A stretch of DNA of 9,717 bases from Caldifarciminota bacterium (GTDB lineage: Bacteria > Hydrothermota > Hydrothermia > LBFQ01 > DSFT01): NCBI GenBank assembly GCA_015494735.1, contig WGAQ01000016.1, positions 1-9,717 of the forward strand. The letters are read 5' to 3'. The number at the start of each line of letters is the position of its first letter. Position 1 is the first letter of the stretch. Under the pieces are notes generated by a model. The model was not told where the DNA came from. It did not search any database and worked only from the letters and a program-made list of their open reading frames with translations. Positions 1-5,812 of the stretch are shown in pieces. The position numbers and the translations under genes are program-made.

Positions 1-15
1 CGGGGGATGCAGGAG

Positions 16-21
16 TAAAAT
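16..21 (+). promoter_or_regulatory. Probable -10 box of the first beta-helix gene (leaderless-type)
   Basis: TAAAAT lies 7 nt before the ATG at 29, the same hexamer and spacing as before the paralogous gene at 3170. A matching -35 would lie at or before the window edge and cannot be judged. AGGAG at 11-15 resembles a Shine-Dalgarno sequence but is 13 nt from the ATG, too far for normal function, and it lies upstream of the hexamer. Inferred: transcription starts at or just before the ATG. Confidence 0.5.
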
Positions 22-28
22 GTAATAC

Positions 29-2299
29 ATGCAGATTCTTATAACCATAATTATGGGAGCCACATTCCTGGTCAATTCCCCGGTAGATGAATCCGATGCC
101 TTTGCGGGCGATGGCATTTGTGCAACTATTCTGGGCGAATGTACTTTCAGGGCGGCGGTTCAGGAGGCCAATGCCCTTGCAGGTATGGATACAATCAGAT
201 TTTCAGTTTCTTCCGTGTTTCTTGACAGTACGGCTTATTCCACAGACTCCCTTTATATACTGGGGAGTGCATCTGTCGATACCCTTTACTGTGGATTTGT
301 GGGTGAATGTCTGCATTCTTTCAGTTATCTTCAAATCAGAAGGATTTACATATCTTCTTCTGGAACGGGTATAGGCAATCAGGGTCATCTCATCGCGAGC
401 AGTATATCGATAGAGGCGGATTCCTTCTCCATTTATTCTTCTTCCGGAAATCTCGAGGTCAGAAACTCCTATCTTCTATCCCGATACTGGAGGGGTGTGG
501 TTTCATATAACGACACGTTTGTGGTCCTGAGAAATTCATATGTTCGGGCACTGGATAGGGCTTTCCTTTATTACTCTGATGGACTTCTCTCACCAGATTC
601 TCTAATAAACGACACCCTGATTTCGGATACGGCCATGTGCCTCGATATTACTATGAATGGTAAGAATGCCTTCATACGAAGCAATGTACTAACATGTTCT
701 AAAACTGGCATCGGCATATACGATGAATTGACCAATCCCGCCGTGATGGAGTCCGTATTCGTCGATTCCAATCGTCTTGTTATAACCGGTAGAGGCCAGG
801 ATGGGATATACATAAGCGGATGTTATTACTGCGATGTGGGGGCCAATCTGCTGGAAGGGACGGATTCCGCCGGTGCATTTATCTATCTGGTTGATTCCCG
901 GCATTCAACCGTTCGATATAACTCCAATCTGAACGATGCTGGACGGTACAAGATGGTGGTTTTGCAGAATACCGATTCCAGTACTGTGAGGGGAAACAGA
1001 TGGGTCTTCTCTGTCGTCAAGGATTCTACTGGAGGAATTGAACTTACTGGAGGGAGCGACTACAATCTGGTGGATTCCAATTATGTGGAAAATGTTCTGT
1101 GGGGTGGTATTTCAGTTCTGGACAGCAGCTCCCACAACACATTTTACCTGGATTCCATCATAAACACATCCGGGATTCATCTGAGACCTCACTGGAGAGG
1201 CAGGTATTCCTTTCCCTTTTATATCGATACCACATACTCCGGCAGTGTGGGTGTTGGAAATCGATTCCTCAAAGTGTATTCGTATGGAAGATTTGTTGCC
1301 ATGACGGTTTCCGGTATGGATACCACCGTGGTGGATTCTTCTGTTCTCGAAACTGCTGACCTGTGGGGAAGGGCTATCGTAAATGCAGGCTCGAGGCTCC
1401 TGGTCCTCAACAGCCTCCTTAAGGGGGCATCCACTCTAACCGATACGGGAGGTTATGGCATTTCGCTGGAATATTATTATGGAGCCCATGCGGTGGCTTC
1501 CGAGTATCTGGATGATGTGCTTCCTGAGATTTCCGTGGAGAATACGGAGTTTCAGGATTTCGCCTATGCGTTTCGTGTTATGGACATGGACACCTCCTAT
1601 ATAAAACTGGACACCATCTTCGATAACAACGGGAACTCCATAACGGGCTACACATACGGATATTATGGCGAATACTATCTCCCCGTCGTGGTTCAGACGC
1701 TGGACCTCCTGTGCAATCCATCGGTTCTGTCTATTGATTCCATCCGGATTCGGGATGTGTGGGGTAGTTTCACGAACCTGAACAGGATTAACGCTGTCGA
1801 TGCCCTGTGGTCCTACCACTGGAGTCTTAATTCATCTGTTTATTACGATTCCCTTTACCTGTGGTATCCTGTGGGAATACTGTACTACGATAATCTGGGA
1901 ATACTGGGGACCCTCAATCCCTATACTGTGACCCTTTACGGAGAGAATGGAAACACCCTCAGTTATTCTGTCAACGTGGAGAGGGGGCTGGTGAACTATA
2001 CAGATCCGTGTCCTGCATCCGGATATCCCAAGACCGTCGATAACAGATGGCTGGTCATAAAGATTCAGTACGACCCCGGATATCTGCCCGTCTCCACTCC
2101 GGAGAAGGGGGAATTCGTAAAGATTTCCCTTGGAAGATTCCAGATTCAGGTTCCGAAGGGGGAAGAGGTGAGCATATACTCTGTTTCCGGAAAACTCATC
2201 CGTACTGTTAGAGTTCAGAGGAATATGAGGATTAGCCTCGCAGACGGTCTGTACATTCTGAAAACTTCGGATAGGGTCTATAAGGTGCCTGTGTTCTGA
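29..2299 (+). CDS. CSLREA-domain right-handed beta-helix surface protein, paralog 1
   Basis: A 756-residue probable exported or surface protein of unknown substrate. Residues 11-58 match the CSLREA-type N-terminal domain: a TFLVNSP strand, then GDGIC-ATILGEC (C31, C38), TFRAAVQEANAL and DTIRF. Residues about 100-560 are strand-rich with recurring N/D-S-x-hydrophobic turns, as in pectin-lyase-like parallel beta-helices; no polysaccharide-lyase catalytic motif was recognised. Residues about 600-688 look like a separate beta domain. Residues 689-756 form a short beta-sandwich tail (VSIYSVSGKLIR ... GLYILKT ... VPVF) resembling secretion/sorting C-terminal domains of the Por type. The start at 29 is fixed by an in-frame TAA at 23-25. 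The N-terminal hydrophobic stretch is only about 14 residues and has no basic residue, so export by a normal signal peptide is doubtful. All ten cysteines have counterparts in the paralog at 3170-5413. The call of fold is fairly sure; the role (adhesin, surface layer, carbohydrate binding) is unknown. Confidence 0.85.
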   Translation: MQILITIIMGATFLVNSPVDESDAFAGDGICATILGECTFRAAVQEANALAGMDTIRFSVSSVFLDSTAYSTDSLYILGSASVDTLYCGFVGECLHSFSYLQIRRIYISSSGTGIGNQGHLIASSISIEADSFSIYSSSGNLEVRNSYLLSRYWRGVVSYNDTFVVLRNSYVRALDRAFLYYSDGLLSPDSLINDTLISDTAMCLDITMNGKNAFIRSNVLTCSKTGIGIYDELTNPAVMESVFVDSNRLVITGRGQDGIYISGCYYCDVGANLLEGTDSAGAFIYLVDSRHSTVRYNSNLNDAGRYKMVVLQNTDSSTVRGNRWVFSVVKDSTGGIELTGGSDYNLVDSNYVENVLWGGISVLDSSSHNTFYLDSIINTSGIHLRPHWRGRYSFPFYIDTTYSGSVGVGNRFLKVYSYGRFVAMTVSGMDTTVVDSSVLETADLWGRAIVNAGSRLLVLNSLLKGASTLTDTGGYGISLEYYYGAHAVASEYLDDVLPEISVENTEFQDFAYAFRVMDMDTSYIKLDTIFDNNGNSITGYTYGYYGEYYLPVVVQTLDLLCNPSVLSIDSIRIRDVWGSFTNLNRINAVDALWSYHWSLNSSVYYDSLYLWYPVGILYYDNLGILGTLNPYTVTLYGENGNTLSYSVNVERGLVNYTDPCPASGYPKTVDNRWLVIKIQYDPGYLPVSTPEKGEFVKISLGRFQIQVPKGEEVSIYSVSGKLIRTVRVQRNMRISLADGLYILKTSDRVYKVPVF
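1527..1624 (+). repeat. Near-identical tract shared with 4641-4738 (paralog copy 1)
   Basis: These 98 bases match 4641-4738 except at one site (T1576 versus C4690, a silent CGT/CGC change). They encode residues 501-532 (ISVENTEF ... DTIF-D), identical in both proteins. Sampled flanking stretches of the two genes match at only roughly 70-75 percent by eye. Confidence 0.9.
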
Positions 2300-2315
2300 C
2301 GGGGAATTCCCCGTC
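2298..2315 (+). terminator. Hairpin terminator overlapping the stop of beta-helix gene 1
   Basis: Arms GACGGGG (2298-2304) and CCCCGTC (2309-2315) pair perfectly around an AATT loop. The left arm begins inside the TGA stop (2297-2299). The hairpin is followed by CTCTTCTATT, pyrimidine-rich but not a real T-run, so termination may be weak or partial. Confidence 0.6.
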
Positions 2316-2330
2316 CTCTTCTATTCCCGG

Positions 2331-2339
2331 TGTTAAAAT
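2331..2339 (+). promoter_or_regulatory. Extended -10 promoter element of the metallophosphoesterase gene
   Basis: TGT-TAAAAT fits the extended -10 pattern TGn followed by a TATAAT-like hexamer (2334-2339). It ends 6 nt before the ATG at 2346. No good -35 is seen 17-18 nt upstream, where the preceding terminator lies; extended -10 promoters often lack one. No Shine-Dalgarno sequence is present, so a leaderless mRNA is inferred. Confidence 0.5.
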
Positions 2340-2345
2340 TTGTAA

Positions 2346-3023
2346 ATGCCCGGCAGGAGAGATAATCCCGTGGAAAGGGTAATCCGTCTGAAGAGCGACA
2401 GGGAGGCGGAGAGGGTCTATCTCATATCCGATACCCACTTCTTCCACAATGTGCTGAGGAAGTACCGCCCGAAGAATTTCGAGGAGATAATATGGAATAA
2501 TCTGAATCCACTCGTTCTTGAGAAGAAGATAGACCTCCTGATTCACCTTGGGGACTTCGCATGGCAGATAGAGAGGCACGAGAGAGAGCTGGTGGAGTGG
2601 AGAACCCTGAAGAGAGAGATTAAGGAAATATTGCTCATAGTGGGGAATCACGATGAGGAGCCCGACAAGAGGAAGTATCTGAGAAGGTTCTTCCACAGGA
2701 TATACGATTTCGGCATGGAAATCCAGTATGCTGGATACAGGTTCCTCCTGACCCACTACCCCGCAGACGATGAGGGGAGAAGCGAAAGGGACAGAGCCAT
2801 GAGAAAGAAGGTCAGGGAAACGATGGAGAAGGGTGGATACGACTTCCTCCTGCATGGTCATGTTCATATAGGGGAGAATAAGAATGGGAAATGTAAGTGT
2901 TATGAACAGTTCGGTATAAGGTGCCTGAACCTGAATCTGGAATATACGGACTTCAGACTCCTGAATATGAAGGAGGTTCTGGAAAGGCTGAAGGTGAAAT
3001 ATGAAAATAATAAGCAGTCGTAA
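2346..3023 (+). CDS. Calcineurin-like metallophosphoesterase
   Basis: A 225-residue cytoplasmic protein with the complete dimetal phosphoesterase motif series: SDTH (D29, H31), LGDF (D70), GNHD (N101, H102, D103), THYP (H137) and HGHVH (H170, H172, H174). It ends with the usual strand carrying NLNLEYTDFRLLNM. These residues bind the two metals and the phosphate in the family. Size and the SDTHFFH start resemble the small COG4186-like group of uncharacterised phosphoesterases; the substrate (phosphodiester, nucleotide or protein phosphate) cannot be told. The N-terminal 20 residues are a charged extension before the first strand. No signal peptide or membrane segment is seen. It sits between two paralogous beta-helix genes, 46 nt after the first and 146 nt before the second, with its own -10-like box. 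No hairpin follows its stop. Family assignment is secure; a link to the surface proteins is only positional. Confidence 0.92.
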   Translation: MPGRRDNPVERVIRLKSDREAERVYLISDTHFFHNVLRKYRPKNFEEIIWNNLNPLVLEKKIDLLIHLGDFAWQIERHERELVEWRTLKREIKEILLIVGNHDEEPDKRKYLRRFFHRIYDFGMEIQYAGYRFLLTHYPADDEGRSERDRAMRKKVRETMEKGGYDFLLHGHVHIGENKNGKCKCYEQFGIRCLNLNLEYTDFRLLNMKEVLERLKVKYENNKQS

Positions 3024-3132
3024 GTGCATGCTCGTATTGATTGTTCCGTGCAAGATTCTGGTAGTCAGGTGAAAAAGGTGTTAAGTTTTATATAGTTTCA
3101 TAAAGTCAAGGTGTTCATGGTGTTTAGATTTG

Positions 3133-3162
3133 TTGACATGTTCGTATAAAGTCTATTAAAAT
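3133..3162 (+). promoter_or_regulatory. Sigma-70-type promoter of beta-helix gene 2
   Basis: Consensus -35 TTGACA (3133-3138), an 18-nt spacer and -10 TAAAAT (3157-3162). The -10 ends 7 nt before the ATG at 3170, so transcription would start at or within about 1 nt of the start codon. This is the best promoter in the window. The rest of the 146-bp gap (3024-3132) is AT-rich with no supportable ORF, RNA gene or strong hairpin. Confidence 0.75.
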
Positions 3163-3169
3163 TGGCGCT

Positions 3170-5413
3170 ATGACGATAGTATTCGTTATAGGGAGTATAT
3201 TCACAGTCAATTCCCCGGATGATGCCCCGGATATCAATGTTGGGGATGGCGTGTGTGCCACTGCTCTGGGGGATTGCACTCTCAGAGCGGCTGTGATGGA
3301 GGCCGATAACCTTCCCGGAGAGGATACCATTGATTTTGCAATTAGTGCAGTGGAACTGGATTCGACTCTACACATTTACAGTGCTGTATATTTTCGGGGA
3401 AACGCCGCCATCGATTCCATCTTCTGTCCATTTGTCGGCATTTGCATAAATGGGCACGGTGGTTCCACACTTAACTTCCTCAATCTTTATGTGGAATCGC
3501 AGACAGATGGGGTTCTTTCGACGGATAACTACATCTATGTCAGGAGTTCACAGATTCGCTCCGCTGCCGGCGTCCCCCTTTTCCTCAATGTGGTCAGGAG
3601 TGCAGTTGTCAGAAATTCCTCTATCGTTTCAGAGGGAGGTTTATATCATGCGATACAGATGAATCTGGTTCCGGGAGCCGATTCGATAGTCATCAGGAAC
3701 AATTACATATCCTCCGGAAATGTTTGTATATACTCCGGATTCACATCTGCTCTGCTATTGCCTCCCCCTCCAACCCCTGTGGACATCCGTAACAATACGA
3801 TGGAATGCGGATATGGGATTATGCATACAGCCAGTGGAGATTCCATGCCTGTTCTTAATGTGAATTCCAATTCCATCTACATCTATCGAAGGGGAGCATC
3901 GGCCATTTTCATAGATGGGTGTCAGGGTTGCAGTTTCGGATGGAATCAACTCCTCGGAACGGATACTTCCGGATACTTCCTTCATCTGAAGAATGTAAAG
4001 AACTCGTCGATTCGTGGTAATACCAACATGAATGGGAGCCTTTATACGGATGCGGGCAGGTACCAACTGGTTATACTGGAAAACTCCGACAGTAATGAGG
4101 TGGTGGAAAATGTATGGGCCTTCTCCTCCCTCAAGGATTCTACCGGAGGAATAAATCTTCTGAGGGGAAGTGATTATAACCGGGTTGATTCCAATTATGT
4201 GGAAAATGTACTGTGGGGCGGTATTTCCGTGTTCGATAGCAGTTCCCATAACAGGTTCTACATGGATTCCCTCATCTATACGGGAGGTATTCAATTGCGG
4301 CCCTACTGGACGGGGCGATATGCTTTTCCATTTATGATAGATACGGTCTATTCGGGAAGAGTGGGAGCTGGCAATGCTTTCGTGAGGGTGTATTCCTATG
4401 GCATATACGATGCCATGAACGTGGCAGGAATGGACTCCACACTCGTGGATAGTTCTGTTCTGGCTACTGCGGGTGCATGGGGGATAGGTCTGGTCAACGC
4501 CGGCTCCAGGGTTTTTGTGAGAAATTCGCTGCTTAAAGGGGCTTCCACATCATCCCTGATAGCGGGATATGGGATATCTCTCGAATATTACTACGGGGAG
4601 ACAGCCACTGCCCCGGAATATACGGATGATGCACTGTTCCAGATTTCCGTGGAGAATACGGAGTTTCAGGATTTCGCCTATGCGTTTCGCGTTATGGACA
4701 TGGACACCTCCTATATAAAACTGGACACCATCTTCGATGATAATAACAACTCCATAACGGGCTACACATACGGGTACTATGGGGGATACTTCCTCCCGGT
4801 ACTGGTTCAGACCCTGGATCTGGACTGCAATCTCAATACGACGGCGATAGATTCTGTGGTTATAATAAACTCTTTCGGTGGTCGTGTGAATCTGTCCAAG
4901 ATCGATGGTGCTCTGGCCCTCTGGTCCTTCCACTGGGAACCGTATTCCACTGTATTTTATGACTCTCTTCAGTCGTGGCATCTCTCCGGTCCCCTTTATT
5001 ATGATAATCTGGGGATAATTGGAACCACCAACCCCCACACGATAAAACTATATGGCGAAAATGGAAACGACTTATCCTATACTGTGGATGTGGAGAGGGG
5101 ACTGGTCAATTATCTGGACCCCTGTCCCTCCTCTGGACTTCCGAAGACCGTCGATAACAGGTGGCTGGTCATAAAGATACAGTACGACCCCGGATACCTG
5201 CCCGTCGATAACAGGGAAGAAACCGGAGGATTCAAACTGATTCTGGGCAGGAGCCAGATTCCTGTAATGGACGGGGAAGTGGTCAGAATATTTTCGCCTT
5301 CCGGTAGAATGATAAGAAGTGTGAAGGTGGAGGGGAATGTAAAACTGGAGTTGCCTTCCGGCGTGTACCTCGTGAAGACCCTCAGGAAAACATACAGAGT
5401 GCCTGTCTTTTGA
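3170..5413 (+). CDS. CSLREA-domain right-handed beta-helix surface protein, paralog 2
   Basis: A 747-residue paralog of the protein at 29-2299, with the same order: short hydrophobic start (MTIVFVIGSIF), CSLREA-type domain (TVNSPDD, GDGVC-ATALGDC with C29 and C36, TLRAAVMEADNL, DTIDF), beta-helix middle, a beta domain ending near KTVDNRWLVIKIQYD, and a sorting-like tail (VRIFSPSGRMIR ... GVYLVKT ... VPVF). The two align without gaps from about residue 340 to the end; length changes are confined to the first part. A proline run (LLLPPPPTP) around residue 195 is absent from paralog 1. The in-frame stop TGA at 3134-3136 limits upstream extension. The 11 codons between that stop and the ATG encode a basic stretch (R, K, K) that would make a better signal n-region but contain no ATG, GTG or TTG. 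The strong promoter and the stop-adjacent terminator suggest a single-gene transcript. Function and ligand are unknown. Confidence 0.85.
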   Translation: MTIVFVIGSIFTVNSPDDAPDINVGDGVCATALGDCTLRAAVMEADNLPGEDTIDFAISAVELDSTLHIYSAVYFRGNAAIDSIFCPFVGICINGHGGSTLNFLNLYVESQTDGVLSTDNYIYVRSSQIRSAAGVPLFLNVVRSAVVRNSSIVSEGGLYHAIQMNLVPGADSIVIRNNYISSGNVCIYSGFTSALLLPPPPTPVDIRNNTMECGYGIMHTASGDSMPVLNVNSNSIYIYRRGASAIFIDGCQGCSFGWNQLLGTDTSGYFLHLKNVKNSSIRGNTNMNGSLYTDAGRYQLVILENSDSNEVVENVWAFSSLKDSTGGINLLRGSDYNRVDSNYVENVLWGGISVFDSSSHNRFYMDSLIYTGGIQLRPYWTGRYAFPFMIDTVYSGRVGAGNAFVRVYSYGIYDAMNVAGMDSTLVDSSVLATAGAWGIGLVNAGSRVFVRNSLLKGASTSSLIAGYGISLEYYYGETATAPEYTDDALFQISVENTEFQDFAYAFRVMDMDTSYIKLDTIFDDNNNSITGYTYGYYGGYFLPVLVQTLDLDCNLNTTAIDSVVIINSFGGRVNLSKIDGALALWSFHWEPYSTVFYDSLQSWHLSGPLYYDNLGIIGTTNPHTIKLYGENGNDLSYTVDVERGLVNYLDPCPSSGLPKTVDNRWLVIKIQYDPGYLPVDNREETGGFKLILGRSQIPVMDGEVVRIFSPSGRMIRSVKVEGNVKLELPSGVYLVKTLRKTYRVPVF
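4641..4738 (+). repeat. Near-identical tract shared with 1527-1624 (paralog copy 2)
   Basis: Second copy of the 98-bp tract, at the same 3114-nt offset that holds for the rest of the 3' part of the two beta-helix genes. Similarity continues after a 9-nt variable stretch (1625-1633 against 4739-4747), with a further 26 identical bases at 1634-1659 and 4748-4773. Confidence 0.9.
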
Positions 5414-5414
5414 T

Positions 5415-5445
5415 GGGAAGGGGAACGCCCTTCCCTTAATCTTTT
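5415..5445 (+). terminator. Rho-independent terminator of beta-helix gene 2
   Basis: Arms GGGAAGGG (5415-5422) and CCCTTCCC (5428-5435) pair perfectly around a 5-nt loop, one base after the TGA stop (5411-5413). TTAATCTTTT follows, a moderately T-rich tail. It separates the beta-helix gene from the AhpD-like gene, whose ATG at 5453 lies just beyond the T-rich tail. Confidence 0.75.
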
Positions 5446-5452
5446 CAGCCCT

Positions 5453-5803
5453 ATGAGGAAATGGGAAATTTTCTGGAAGGAGAGGGAAAGGCTGAACGAA
5501 CTGGTACTGAAAAATACGGATAAGGTGACGAAGAGGTTCTTCAGTCTGGACTCTCAGGTCTACAGGGAGGGAAATATTCCCGTGAAGTACAAGGAGATGA
5601 TGGGTCTGGTGGCTTCCATGGTTCTCCGGTGTGATGACTGCATTACCTATCACCTGGTCCGGTGCAGGCAGGAGGGGGTATCCATGGAGGAACTGGTGGA
5701 GGCCATGAGCATAGCCCTCATTGTGGGTGGTTCCATAGTTATCCCTCACCTGAGGAGGGCCTATGAGATTATGGAGGAACTTTATCGGGAAGGGCAGGAT
5801 TAA
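5453..5803 (+). CDS. AhpD-like / carboxymuconolactone decarboxylase family protein
   Basis: A 116-residue, mostly alpha-helical cytoplasmic protein. The AhpD core signature is present: E48 in YKEMM, the redox pair C60 and C63 in RCDDC, and H67 in ITYH, followed by the helix ALIVGGSIVIPHLRRAYE. In AhpD-type members these residues form a thiol-disulfide centre for peroxide or electrophile detoxification or reductive recycling; the CxxC argues against a true decarboxylase role. The length is usual for single-domain CMD proteins. No peroxiredoxin (ahpC) gene is nearby, so its partner is unknown. No Shine-Dalgarno sequence precedes the ATG; TAATCT at 5437-5442 is a weak -10 candidate 10 nt upstream that overlaps the T-tail of the previous terminator. 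The stop TAA (5801-5803) lies within the TAAAAT box preceding ligA, 9 nt before the ligA ATG, so co-transcription with ligA is possible. Confidence 0.88.
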   Translation: MRKWEIFWKERERLNELVLKNTDKVTKRFFSLDSQVYREGNIPVKYKEMMGLVASMVLRCDDCITYHLVRCRQEGVSMEELVEAMSIALIVGGSIVIPHLRRAYEIMEELYREGQD

Positions 5804-5806
5804 AAT
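5801..5806 (+). promoter_or_regulatory. -10-like box directly before ligA
   Basis: TAAAAT ends 6 nt before the ligA ATG (5813) and includes the TAA stop of the upstream gene. There is no Shine-Dalgarno sequence and no convincing -35. It sits inside an inverted repeat, GATTAA (5798-5803), AA, TTAATC (5806-5811), which could be an operator or chance in an AT-rich gap. Confidence 0.45.
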
Positions 5807-5812
5807 TAATCG

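Noticed and set aside
2232..3053. A 273-codon open frame on the minus strand
   Set aside because: It lies entirely opposite the metallophosphoesterase gene, which has full catalytic motifs. Its own translation is low-complexity His/Leu/Pro-rich with no domain, typical of an antisense shadow.
29..5413. Polysaccharide lyase identity for the beta-helix proteins
   Set aside because: The fold is suggested by the repeat pattern, but no pectate lyase or rhamnogalacturonase catalytic motif could be seen, so no enzymatic function is claimed.
5072..5749. A 225-codon minus-strand frame across the end of beta-helix gene 2 and the AhpD-like gene
   Set aside because: It crosses two well-supported plus-strand genes and a terminator, and its His/Pro/Gln-rich product shows no recognisable motif.
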